In this document: positions 56,974-64,000 of the stretch, piece after piece
Numbering within the stretch: position 1 is the first letter of the stretch
How the letters are laid out: each line of letters starts with the position of its first letter
Source of the DNA: Caulobacter vibrioides
GTDB taxonomy: Bacteria > Pseudomonadota > Alphaproteobacteria > Caulobacterales > Caulobacteraceae
Reading direction: 5' to 3'
NCBI RefSeq assembly: GCF_002310375.3
Contig: NZ_CP023315.3
Span: forward strand, 3,162,001-3,226,000
DNA: 64,000 nucleotides
Notes under the pieces: generated by a model
Database searches by the model: none
Told to the model about the DNA's origin: nothing
Seen by the model: the letters and a program-made list of their open reading frames with translations, nothing else
Made by a program: the position numbers and the translations under genes

Positions 56974-57984
56974 ATGCCCGAGTTCGCCGAAACCAGCTCC
57001 GCCGCCGATCCGCTGACCACCCTGGTCCCCGATAAGTGGGTGACGCTGCGCGACGCGTTCGGCGTCGACAGCGACATGAAGGTTCCGGCCTTCAGCCACC
57101 GCGACAGCCATGTGCCGGACATCGACCCGGCCTATCGCTTCGACCCGCAGACGACCAAGGCCATCTGCGCGGGCTTCGCCTATGATCGCCGCGTGATGGT
57201 CCAGGGCTATCACGGCACGGGCAAGTCGACCCACATCGAGCAGATCGCCGCGCGCCTGAACTGGCCGCTGGTTCGTGTGAACCTCGACAGCCACGTCAGC
57301 CGGATCGATCTCGTCGGCAAGGACGCCATCGTCCTGAAGGACGGCAAGCAGATCACCGAATTCCGCGAAGGCATCCTGCCCTGGACGCTGCAGCGCCCCG
57401 TCGCCCTGGTGTTTGACGAATATGACGCCGGGCGCCCGGACGTGATGTTCGTGATCCAGCGCGTGCTGGAAGCCGGCGGCAAGCTGACCCTGCTGGACCA
57501 GAACCGCGTCATCCGCGCCAACCCGTACTTCCGCCTGTTCGCCACGACCAACACCATCGGTCTGGGCGACACCACGGGCCTCTATCACGGCACCCAGCAG
57601 ATCAACCAAGGCCAGATGGACCGCTGGTCGATCGTCACGACGCTGAACTATCTCGAGCACGACGTCGAAGCCGCCATCGTGCTGGCCAAGAACCCCGGCT
57701 ACGACACCGCCGAAGGCAAGCGCACCCTGGCGGCCATGGTCCGCGTCGCCGACATGACCCGCAACGCCTTCATGAACGGCGACATCTCGACGGTCATGAG
57801 CCCCCGCACCGTGATCACCTGGGCCCAGAACGCCGAGATCTTCGACCACGACGTGGCCCTGGCCTTCCGCCTGACCTTCCTGAACAAGTGCGACGAGCTG
57901 GAACGCCCGACGGTGGCCGAGTTCTTCCAGCGCGCGTTCGGCACGGATCTTCCGGAGAGCGCTGCGCGGGTGAAGGTGGCGTAA
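56974..57984 (+). CDS. cobS: Cobaltochelatase subunit CobS
   Basis: The 336-aa AAA+ ATPase powers aerobic cobalt insertion into hydrogenobyrinate diamide with CobT and CobN. It shows the CobS N-terminal segment ([25 protein letters not shown]), Walker [29 protein letters not shown], Walker [16 protein letters not shown], and [13 protein letters not shown]. No cobT follows; a terminator lies 29 bases downstream. Alternatively it is used for another MoxR-like assembly task, but the CobS match is strong. Confidence 0.96.
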   Translation: MPEFAETSSAADPLTTLVPDKWVTLRDAFGVDSDMKVPAFSHRDSHVPDIDPAYRFDPQTTKAICAGFAYDRRVMVQGYHGTGKSTHIEQIAARLNWPLVRVNLDSHVSRIDLVGKDAIVLKDGKQITEFREGILPWTLQRPVALVFDEYDAGRPDVMFVIQRVLEAGGKLTLLDQNRVIRANPYFRLFATTNTIGLGDTTGLYHGTQQINQGQMDRWSIVTTLNYLEHDVEAAIVLAKNPGYDTAEGKRTLAAMVRVADMTRNAFMNGDISTVMSPRTVITWAQNAEIFDHDVALAFRLTFLNKCDELERPTVAEFFQRAFGTDLPESAARVKVA

Positions 57985-58012
57985 GGGGGAGCAACCTCCC
58001 ACCGCGATTTCC

Positions 58013-58043
58013 AAACGCCCGTCTCGCAAGAGGCGGGCGTTTT
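58013..58043 (+). terminator. Intrinsic terminator after cobS
   Basis: AACGCCCG-T-CTC and GAG-G-CGGGCGTT form a long stem with GCAA loop and a run of T after it. A second, T-less hairpin (GGCGGCGGGGACCC and GGGTCCCGCCGCC, 58049-58084) follows. Confidence 0.9.
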
Positions 58044-58125
58044 GCTTTGGCGGCGGGGACCCAAAACTGAAGGGTCCCGCCGCCGGGCGCCAGACTGACG
58101 GCGCCCTCGCGACGAGACGCTATCG

Positions 58126-59286
58126 TCAGTTTTCGACGGCGAGATCGGGGATGTATTGCGCCGCGATCTTGTCGACAAAACTGTGGGGTGAAGCGCCCAG
58201 CAGGTTCGTCAGGACGATCACCGTAAGGTCATCCTTGGGGTAGATGAAGATGGCCGCGCGATTGCCGCCCGTGGGCGTGATGGCGGGGTGTTCCGCGCGG
58301 CGAATGACCGGCCAGCCCAGGCCATAGCCATTGATGGTCTTGTTGAAGCCGCGATAGCTGCCGTCGGGCAGTTGCTGCGGCGTCCAGAGCTGTTCCAGGC
58401 CCTTTTCGCTGACCAATTTGCGCTTCTGCAGCGCGATAACCCATGCGGCCAGATCTGTGGCCGTGGCCTGAACGCCTGCGGTGGGATGCATGTAGGCCGG
58501 CCACACCTCCTGGCGCGCAAGCGGGGTCTCGCTGCGCTCGACGCCGACGGTCCTCATGTCTGTGATCTGCAGCGTCAGATAGGTGTAGAGCCGGGCCAGC
58601 TCGGGCACGGTGTCGGCCGTGTTTCCAAAGCGGGCCTGCGCCATGCCCGCCGCTTTGAACTGCCCCTCGCGAACGGCGTCAACGAAGCGCTTGCCTGAGA
58701 CCTTCTCGATGATCTTGCCCATCAGGGCGTAGCCGGTCTGGTTGTAGGCATACTGCGTGCCGGGCGTGTATCTCAGGGGGAGTTCCTGCACCCTCGCCCA
58801 GGCGGCGTCGGGCTCGGCGCCGTCGATCAGCCGGGTGTTGTCGTCGATGATCTCGGGCAGGCCTGATGTGTGCGTCAGGATCTGGCGGACCGTGATCGGT
58901 TTCCACGCGGGCGGAAGCTCTTGGAGATATTGCGTCACCGAGGCGTCGAGATCGAGCTTGCCGGCCTCGACAAGCTGCATCGCCGCGACGCCGGTGAAGG
59001 CCTTGCTGATCGAATTGATGCCGAAAACCGTGCGGTCCGTGACAGGCTTGGCGGTCTCGAGGTCGGACTGGCCGTAAGCGCCCTTGAAGACGATCTTGCC
59101 GTTCTTCACGATCGCCAGCTGGAGCCCCGGAATACGGCGGGACGCCATCTCGCTTTGGACCAGGCGTTCAATCGCGGCGGTCTTGTTGTCCGCGTCTGCG
59201 ATCTGCGTCGTCTGGGCGTTTGCGCTATTGGCAAGGCCGCCCATGATCGCAATCAGGCCGATTGCGGCGGAAATTTTCTTCAGCAT
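58126..59286 (-). CDS. Serine hydrolase of the beta-lactamase/DD-peptidase fold
   Basis: The 386-aa exported protein (signal peptide cleaved near ANAQTT) has the SxxK nucleophile at Ser92-Lys95 (NSISKAF), the Tyr motif at Tyr181 (AYNQTGYALMGKII) and, late, a GNRAAIFIYP segment in place of KTG. This is the class C beta-lactamase/esterase fold, most such proteins being esterases or peptidases rather than antibiotic-degrading enzymes. Substrate unknown. It is leftward, 82 bases past the cobS terminator. Confidence 0.9.
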   Translation of the reverse strand: MLKKISAAIGLIAIMGGLANSANAQTTQIADADNKTAAIERLVQSEMASRRIPGLQLAIVKNGKIVFKGAYGQSDLETAKPVTDRTVFGINSISKAFTGVAAMQLVEAGKLDLDASVTQYLQELPPAWKPITVRQILTHTSGLPEIIDDNTRLIDGAEPDAAWARVQELPLRYTPGTQYAYNQTGYALMGKIIEKVSGKRFVDAVREGQFKAAGMAQARFGNTADTVPELARLYTYLTLQITDMRTVGVERSETPLARQEVWPAYMHPTAGVQATATDLAAWVIALQKRKLVSEKGLEQLWTPQQLPDGSYRGFNKTINGYGLGWPVIRRAEHPAITPTGGNRAAIFIYPKDDLTVIVLTNLLGASPHSFVDKIAAQYIPDLAVEN

Positions 59287-59691
59287 TCTTTTGGTTATCC
59301 AGAGCTTGGAGGGACCGGCCGCAATTGTGGATCGGGCTATCGACGCGCCGTTGCGATCACCAAGGCGGGGATAACAGGAACTGCGTCGGGCGCAACGTTG
59401 CGTTGACTGAGGGATGGGCTGGTCATGGCCTTGGTTGACCCGTTCGCTGCACGCTCGTCCACCCCGGCTCGGTCAATGGTAAGCCTTGATCGGTGAACGG
59501 CAGGGCGTACCGGCGAACGCCAGGATCCAGATCGAACCCACGGGCGCCTATCCGTTCAGCGCCGAGAGATGGCGCGTCAGCCCTAACCGCTGCGGATGAA
59601 TCTGGGCCCCGGCGTTCGCCGGGGAGGTCGGGATAAAAGGACGTGAAGCGGACGACTTGAACCCCAGCAGCGGGTGGTTTGCGGACCCAGG

Positions 59692-59830
59692 TTTCCTTCT
59701 CCCCTTGCGGGAGAAGGTGTCAGCGAAGCTGACGGATGAGGGGTTGAAAGGCGTCTCCGGATAGCCGAGCGCGACCCCTCACCCGACCGCCTTCGGCGGC
59801 CACCCTCTCCCGCAAGGGGAGAGGGATACA
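59692..59830. repeat. GC-rich double-hairpin spacer
   Basis: CTTCTCCCCTTGCGGGAGAAGG at one end and CCCTCTCCCGCAAGGGGAGAGGG at the other, with GACGGATGAGGGG and CCCCTCACCCGACC between; the two ends are inverted copies. Confidence 0.8.
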
Positions 59831-59860
59831 CACCCGACGACGGCGAGCATGCAGCCGCCA

Positions 59861-59966
59861 TGCGTCCTTCGAGGCTCGCCTTCGGCTCACACCTCAGGAT
59901 GAGGAAGTCTGTTGCTGAACACCTCATCCTGAGGTGCGCGCTCCTGAGCGCGCCTCGAAGGACGCA
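59861..59966. repeat. Dispersed nested inverted repeat (TGCGTCCTTCGAGGC type)
   Basis: Outer arms TGCGTCCTTCGAGGC (59861-59875) and GCCTCGAAGGACGCA (59952-59966). Inner arms CACCTCAGGATGAGG (59890-59904) and CCTCATCCTGAGGTG (59922-59936). Confidence 0.85.
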
Positions 59967-60146
59967 GGGAGCCAACATCCCCCAAGGTCGTGAGCAGCCT
60001 GGAGCTTCCCGCCAGAGACCCGACCGTCCTGGCGATGATCGGCTCATACCAAGTTTGGTGCGCCGGACTGGACAACCGCCAGAAAACGGCCCCGATCTTG
60101 CTGCCTGGGTCTTCCAAACGCCCATTTTGAGACAAGGTCGCAGCCG

Positions 60147-60689
60147 ATGTTCGCCAAGAAGAAAGAGACTCCCGCGAAGCTGGCCCTGACTCCGCTGGAA
60201 CCGCAGCGCGCCGCCACGCCGCAACCGGCTCAGCCCCAGCCCGCCCCCGCTCCGGCGCGCCCCAAGCCCGCCTCGCTGATTGCGCAGGGCCTGACGATCC
60301 GCGGCGACGTGGTCGGCGACCTCGAGGTGCACCTGGACTGCGTGGTGCTGGGCGATGTGAAGGTGGGCAAGCTGATCGTTGGCCCCAACGCGCGCATCGA
60401 GGGCTCGATCGTGGCGCAGGCCATGGAGATCCACGGCCTGGTCATCGGCGCGGTCACCGCCCAGAGCGTTCGCCTGTACGGCACCGCCCGGGTCGACGGC
60501 GACATCACCCACGAGCAGCTGGCCATGGAGCCGGGCGCCGAGTTCCAGGGCCGTAGCCTGAAGTTCCGCCGCCCCACGCCGGCGCCGCAGCCGGGTCAGC
60601 CCGCGCCCGCCGCCCAGGCCCAGGCGCCGACCGCGCCCCCGACGCCGCCTTCGGCCTCGCAGACGCCGTACAACCACTCGGCGCACTAG
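60147..60689 (+). CDS. Bactofilin (BacA/BacB family cytoskeletal protein)
   Basis: The 180-aa protein has a Pro/Ala-rich N-terminus, a central beta-helix of about 100 residues (SLIAQGLTIRGDVVGDLEVH, VLGDVKVGKLIVGPNARIEGSIVA, VRLYGTARVDGDI) and a Pro-rich tail. Bactofilins polymerise without nucleotides into membrane-linked filaments; in Caulobacter they localise a stalk peptidoglycan synthase. No adjacent M23 peptidase gene is present, unlike many bactofilin loci. Its TAG stop is the first three bases of a TAGAGC repeat. It could be the BacB-type copy, but that is inference from tail style only. Confidence 0.92.
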   Translation: MFAKKKETPAKLALTPLEPQRAATPQPAQPQPAPAPARPKPASLIAQGLTIRGDVVGDLEVHLDCVVLGDVKVGKLIVGPNARIEGSIVAQAMEIHGLVIGAVTAQSVRLYGTARVDGDITHEQLAMEPGAEFQGRSLKFRRPTPAPQPGQPAPAAQAQAPTAPPTPPSASQTPYNHSAH

Positions 60690-60738
60690 AGCCTGCCTGG
60701 TTTAGATGGTTCCATCTAAACCAGATAAACAGGCTCTA
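60687..60738. repeat. TAGAGC-type nested inverted repeat (copy D)
   Basis: Outer arms TAGAGCCTG (60687-60695) and CAGGCTCTA (60730-60738). Inner arms CTGGTTTAGATGG (60697-60709) and CCATCTAAACCAG (60712-60724) are a perfect 13-bp stem with a 2-base spacer. It begins on the bactofilin stop codon. Confidence 0.9.
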
Positions 60739-61036
60739 ATTCATAGACTTAGAGCGCGTTCGAGCGGTTTAACCGCTTACACTTAAACCTAACGCGCACT
60801 GAACGACAGACGGGCGCGCCCCGCTGAACCGCGCGCCCCGGTGAGACATCGGAGCCTCCCGCTCGAACTCGGGGGTTCGACGGGAGGCTCCGCGGCTCAT
60901 CCGCCGCGCTTGGGGACGGAAGGCGGACGGGCGCCGTTTCCGGCCGCCTGAGTGTTCCATCGGGAGACACCAGGGGAGGGGCCAAGCGGCCGGATCGATA
61001 GCGTTACGACCCAGCCTTCACTTCGGATGTACGCCC
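60739..61036. other. Gene-free region with further hairpins
   Basis: A diverged TAGAGCGCGTT...AACGCGC element lies at about 60751-60799. A 43-base hairpin (CGGAGCCTCCCG, TCGAAC, then GTTCGA, CGGGAGGCTCCG) lies at 60850-60892. No gene was recognised. Confidence 0.6.
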
Positions 61037-61291
61037 TCAGCCCGAGGCGTTGGCCATCTTGCGCAGGCGCCGCGCCAGGTCTTCGGGACGATCAGCGATC
61101 TGATCGAACAGCGCCTGCACCTCGGCCTCGCCGAACCCCGCCGCGCGGAGCGTCCGCCAGGCCCCGGCCAGCACGGCCTCGGCGATATCCAGGCGATCGT
61201 CCGTCAGTCGCAGACCCGGATTGAACGGGCTGTCAAAGGCAGGATTGGCAAAGGCAGGGTTGGCAAAGGCGGGATTGGCGAGGGGCGACAT
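61037..61291 (-). CDS. Small LexA-box-controlled hypothetical protein
   Basis: The 84-aa protein begins with three tandem ANPAF units (15-bp DNA repeats at 61234-61278), then FDSPFNPGLRL and a helical C-terminal domain (RLDIAEAVLAGAWRTLRAAG, EVQALFDQI, EDLARRLRKMA). GAGGA precedes the ATG. A perfect GTTC-N7-GTTC LexA box lies 29 bases upstream (61320-61334), so it is probably induced by DNA damage. The family was not recognised. Its short, helical, basic C-terminus is compatible with a protein-binding SOS effector, but that is speculation. Confidence 0.8.
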   Translation of the reverse strand: MSPLANPAFANPAFANPAFDSPFNPGLRLTDDRLDIAEAVLAGAWRTLRAAGFGEAEVQALFDQIADRPEDLARRLRKMANASG

Positions 61292-61319
61292 GTCGGATCC
61301 TCTGTCGGTGCGCGGTTAT

Positions 61320-61334
61320 GTTCCTTTTTTGTTC
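61320..61334 (-). promoter_or_regulatory. LexA box GTTC-N7-GTTC
   Basis: GTTC at 61320-61323 and GTTC at 61331-61334, separated by seven bases (CTTTTTT). This is the alphaproteobacterial LexA operator. It ends 29 bases upstream of the 84-aa gene and overlaps its probable promoter. Confidence 0.85.
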
Positions 61335-61384
61335 TCATTCCGCAGCAGAGTCGAGTCCTGTTTTGGCGCGGCCCCCTCAATATG

Positions 61385-61417
61385 AGAAAGCCCCGAGGTC
61401 GGGGGACCTCGGGGCTG
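61385..61417 (-). terminator. Likely terminator of the 132-aa gene
   Basis: AGCCCCGAGGTC and GACCTCGGGGCT form a 12-bp stem. On the minus strand it is followed by TTTCTCATATT. It lies about 75 bases beyond the stop at 61492. Confidence 0.65.
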
Positions 61418-61491
61418 GGCCGGCGCCGACGGGGCGGTCGGCGCCGTACGGATCGCCGGCTCACAACGGCGATCCGATCCTGTAGGGCGGC

Positions 61492-61890
61492 TTAACGGCA
61501 GACGGTCCGCTCATAGTACGACCCGCTCCGGCGATTGTACTCCCGCGTCGTCCAGCACTCGCGGTCGCCATAGTAGGGGCGCGGCGCGTAGTCGTGGTCG
61601 TAGCCATAGCCGTACCCTTGACCGTAGCGCGGCGGCGGCGGGGGCGGCGGCGGCGCATAGCGGCGGTCGCGATAGCGGTCGTCGCGATGGTCGTCGTCGG
61701 CGATCGCCGCGCCGATGACGAGGCCGATGACGCCGGCGGTGATCGCGGCGGCGGCGACGTCGCCGCCCTTGTCGCGCTTGTGGCGGTGATGGCGCGAGTC
61801 GGCCGAAGCCGTGGTCGCGGCGGCCACCAGCGAAAGGGCGGCCACGCCGGCGGCGACGCGTCCGACCGTCTTGAACATCTTGCTGGCCAT
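61492..61890 (-). CDS. Small exported glycine-zipper and Tyr/Pro-rich protein
   Basis: A 132-aa protein with a signal peptide (cleavage near TASADS), a short glycine-zipper-like helix (AAAAITAGVIGLVIGAAIA), a run of nine Pro, a GYGYGYD Tyr/Gly-rich stretch, and a Cys pair near the C-terminus (ECWTTREYNRRSGSYYERTVC). AGGAGG precedes the ATG at 61890. This is an envelope protein of unknown role, similar in plan to RcnB-like or surface-associated proteins. Confidence 0.75.
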   Translation of the reverse strand: MASKMFKTVGRVAAGVAALSLVAAATTASADSRHHRHKRDKGGDVAAAAITAGVIGLVIGAAIADDDHRDDRYRDRRYAPPPPPPPPRYGQGYGYGYDHDYAPRPYYGDRECWTTREYNRRSGSYYERTVCR

Positions 61891-62082
61891 GCCGGCCTCC
61901 TGAAGTCTCCGCCGCGTCGCCCAATGCGTCGTTTCAAGCGTTGAAGGAACGATCGGATTTCCAGCCTGAACGGCGGCTGAACAGAATTCATCAACCCTGA
62001 CCAGAACCGGTTTGTTTATCTTTTTAAGACAGGGTGGAGCCATCGAAGGTCTCTTGCGGCCTTCGCGCGCACGGAGACCGCC

Positions 62083-62559
62083 ATGACCAGCATCGTGTCG
62101 TACGCCCAAGGCCAGGCCCTTCAGGTCCTGTCGTTCGAAGTCGGCGCCCAGACCTATTGCGTGCCCGTGAGCGCTGTGCGCGAGATCCGCGGCGTCACCC
62201 CGCCGACCCCCCTGCCCGACGCGCCGCCCTATGTCCGGGGCGTGATCAATCTGCGCGGTCAGGTGATGCCGGTCATCGATCTGTCGTGGCGCCTTGGCAA
62301 GGGCGTGGCCGAGGATGGCGAGCGTCAGGTCATCATCGTGGTCGAGAACCAGAACGACGTCGCCGGCATGCTGGTCGATGCGGTCTGCGACAGCTTCATC
62401 GTCGAGGCCGACCAGATCAACCCGCCGCCCAGCCTGGGCGACGGCGAGGACTCGCCGCTGGTGTCGGCCGTGATCACCTCGGGCGAAGGCTCGATGACCA
62501 TCCTGCTGGCCGTCAGCCGCATCCTGCCCGAGCGCCCGATCGAAGCCCTGGCCGCTTAA
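62083..62559 (+). CDS. cheW: CheW chemotaxis adaptor
   Basis: CheW links receptors to CheA at the pole. The 158-aa protein contains the full CheW beta-barrel (LSFEVGAQTYCVPVSAVREIRG, VRGVINLRGQVMPVIDLSWRLG, IIVVENQNDVAGMLVDAV, PSLGDGEDSPLVSAVI). It stands alone, away from any che operon in this window. It may serve an orphan receptor array. Confidence 0.95.
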   Translation: MTSIVSYAQGQALQVLSFEVGAQTYCVPVSAVREIRGVTPPTPLPDAPPYVRGVINLRGQVMPVIDLSWRLGKGVAEDGERQVIIVVENQNDVAGMLVDAVCDSFIVEADQINPPPSLGDGEDSPLVSAVITSGEGSMTILLAVSRILPERPIEALAA

Positions 62560-62594
62560 GGGCTCAAGCCCCCAAACATTTGTTCGAATAGCCC

Positions 62595-62615
62595 TTCCGT
62601 TCGCCCCGAACGGAA
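62595..62615. promoter_or_regulatory. TTCCGTTC...GAACGGAA inverted repeat
   Basis: TTCCGTTC (62595-62602) and GAACGGAA (62608-62615) around GCCCC. It lies 35 bases after the cheW stop and 35 before the alcohol dehydrogenase start. It may be an operator for the latter or part of a terminator. Confidence 0.45.
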
Positions 62616-62649
62616 CGCTAGTCTGCTCTCAAACAAGAGGGAGACGAGC

Positions 62650-63753
62650 ATGAAGGCCGCTGTTCTGCGCGAGGTGGGCAAACCCCTCCAGATCGAGACC
62701 GTGGCCATCGGCAAGCCCGGCCCGCGCGAAGTGCTGATCCGCACCAAGGCCGCCGGCGTCTGCCACTCCGACCTGCACTTCGTCGAAGGCTCCTACACCC
62801 ACGCCCTGCCCGCCGTGCTGGGCCATGAGAGCGCCGGCATCGTCGAGGCGGTCGGGTCCGAGGTTCGCACCGTCAAGGTCGGCGACCACGTCATCACCTG
62901 CCTCAACCCCTATTGCGGCCACTGCGAGGTCTGCCTGACCGGGCACATGAACCTCTGCATCAGCCCCGAGACCCGCCGCGGCAAGGGTGAGGAGCCCCGT
63001 CTGTTCCGCGAGGACCTCTCCGGGACGGGCGACACCAAGATGGCCCAGTTCCTGAACCTGTCGTCCTTCGCCGAGATGATGCTGGTGCACGAGCACGCGT
63101 GCGTCGCCATCCGCAAGGACATGCCGTTCGACCGCGCCGCCCTGATCGGCTGCTCGGTGATGACCGGCGTGGGCGCGGTGATGCACACCTCCAACGTCCG
63201 GCCCGGCGAGACCGTGGCCGTGATCGGCTGCGGTGGCGTGGGCCTCGCCACCATCAACGGCGCAGCCATCGCGGGCGCGGGCCGGATCATCGCCATCGAC
63301 CGCCTGGCCGGAAAGCTGGAGCTGGCCAAGACCTTCGGCGCCACCGACGTGGTCGACGCCTCCCAGGTCGACGATATCGCCAAGGCCGTGGTCGAGCTGA
63401 CCGGCGGCGGCGTGCATCACAGCTTCGAGGCCATCGGCCTGAAAGCCACGGCGGAGGCCTCGTTCAAGATGCTGCGCCGAGGCGGCACGGCCAATGTCAT
63501 CGGCATGATCCCGGTCGGCACCAAGATCGAGCTGCACGGCGTCGACTTCCTGGGCGAGCGCCGCATCCAGGGCAGCTATATGGGCTCCAACCGCTTCCCG
63601 GTCGACATGCCGCGCCTGGTGGACTTCTACATGTCGGGCAAGCTGAAGCTGGACGAACTGATCTCGCGCCGGATCAAGCTGGAGGACGTCAACTCGGCGT
63701 TCGACGAGCTCAAGCGCGGCGAGCTGGCGCGATCGGTGATCGTGTTTGACTGA
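62650..63753 (+). CDS. Zinc-dependent alcohol dehydrogenase
   Basis: The 367-aa medium-chain dehydrogenase has the catalytic Zn ligands Cys38 and His in GVCHSDLH and GHESAGIVEAVG, the structural Zn Cys cluster (CGHCEVCLTGHMNLC), and the Rossmann motif VIGCGGVGLATINGA, followed by the NAD-binding IDRLAGK. It belongs to the class I/III or NDMA-type alcohol dehydrogenase branch. The substrate is not clear. An MFS transporter gene follows 5 bases later, so the pair may be co-transcribed. Confidence 0.94.
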   Translation: MKAAVLREVGKPLQIETVAIGKPGPREVLIRTKAAGVCHSDLHFVEGSYTHALPAVLGHESAGIVEAVGSEVRTVKVGDHVITCLNPYCGHCEVCLTGHMNLCISPETRRGKGEEPRLFREDLSGTGDTKMAQFLNLSSFAEMMLVHEHACVAIRKDMPFDRAALIGCSVMTGVGAVMHTSNVRPGETVAVIGCGGVGLATINGAAIAGAGRIIAIDRLAGKLELAKTFGATDVVDASQVDDIAKAVVELTGGGVHHSFEAIGLKATAEASFKMLRRGGTANVIGMIPVGTKIELHGVDFLGERRIQGSYMGSNRFPVDMPRLVDFYMSGKLKLDELISRRIKLEDVNSAFDELKRGELARSVIVFD

Positions 63754-63758
63754 GGGGA

Positions 63759-64000
63759 GTGGCGGCGATCCGCGCTGAGCGCGCAAGCAGCGGCCAAGGG
63801 CCCTTAGGAACCTGGCGTCTGGCGGCCTTTGCGCTGCCCTGCGTTCCGGTGGCGGCGATGCTCATGCCCGTCGTCGTCTATCTGCCCAACTACTACGCCA
63901 CGGATCTGGGCGTGGGCCTGACGGCGATCGGGCTGGCCTTCGGCGTCGTTCGCCTGTTCGACCTGTGGCTGGATCCGACGCTCGGGTTCCTGATCGATAG
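63759..64000 (+). CDS. MFS/GPH-type transporter, N-terminal part (3' end outside window)
   Basis: From the GTG at 63759, with GAGGGGA right before it, the frame encodes a polar start, a first membrane span (RLAAFALPCVPVAAMLMPVV), PNYYATDLGVGLTAIGLAFG and FDLWLDPTLGFLID, which matches the MelB-like glycoside-pentoside-hexuronide transporters and related MFS members. The open frame runs off the window. It probably forms an operon with the alcohol dehydrogenase. Confidence 0.8.
   Translation, partial: MAAIRAERASSGQGPLGTWRLAAFALPCVPVAAMLMPVVVYLPNYYATDLGVGLTAIGLAFGVVRLFDLWLDPTLGFLID

Larger units (their letters stand above)
59287..60146. other. 860-bp gene-free region with several dispersed repeats
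   Basis: Left part (59287-59590) holds the promoter of the leftward serine hydrolase and no gene. A CCCCGGCGTTCGCCGGGG hairpin lies at about 59606-59623. Two larger repeat elements follow (59692-59830 and 59861-59966). The last 170 bases lead to the bactofilin gene. No convincing ORF. Confidence 0.6.

Overview
The window is high-GC, gene-dense bacterial chromosome that reads as an alphaproteobacterium of the Caulobacter group. This is an inference from content. It carries three large TonB-dependent receptors, many hybrid sensor kinases, an HWE kinase with a FASGYG-type single-domain regulator, a bactofilin, an ethylmalonyl-CoA-type lyase and an alphaproteobacterial LexA box (GTTC-N7-GTTC). 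No rRNA, tRNA, CRISPR array, complete insertion sequence or prophage was found.

Layout, left to right. 1-3.8 kb: SDR end, SleB-like hydrolase, PadR/HAAS pair with palindromic operators, small cytochrome c. 3.8-9 kb: hybrid kinase, TetR regulator, a DUF3429/SDR/helix-turn-helix cluster. 9-15 kb: uvrB, then an accessory spot with a small antitoxin-like gene, a truncated VapB-like antitoxin, a lower-GC DUF4365/TPR gene and about 1.4 kb of non-coding DNA ending in three tandem 157-bp repeats. 15-26 kb: hybrid kinase, Cys-type alpha/beta hydrolase with divergent LysR regulator, O-antigen ligase, DUF1624 membrane protein, TonB-dependent receptor, nitronate monooxygenase. 25.7-29.4 kb: H-NOX nitric oxide sensor overlapping its hybrid kinase, bracketed by two LprI-family genes. 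29.4-43.8 kb: accA, cytochrome P450, OsmC, HpcH/HpaI lyase, MscS channel, aldo/keto reductase, PhnA-like protein, xerD with a coupled exported protein, and divergent aroK-aroB, J-domain protein, BolA, cytidine deaminase. 43.9-51.4 kb: two divergent TonB-dependent receptors sharing a 543-bp upstream region; the leftward one has an apparent one-base frameshift just after its signal peptide. 51.5-64 kb: HWE kinase and single-domain response regulator, CorC-type protein, brnT-brnA, PAP2 phosphatase, cobS, serine hydrolase, bactofilin, an 84-aa gene with a LexA box, CheW, zinc alcohol dehydrogenase and the start of an MFS transporter.

Two layers overlie the genes. One is a family of nested inverted repeats bounded by TAGAGC/GCTCTA; three genes end on the TAG of such a boundary and a fourth terminates inside one. 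The other is a set of GC-rich double-hairpin spacers of about 60-135 bp between convergent genes. The most useful leads are the LexA-boxed 84-aa gene, the DUF4365/TPR island, the H-NOX/LprI cluster, the frameshifted receptor and the stop-codon repeats. All database-style assignments come from recognising motifs by eye; no search was run.
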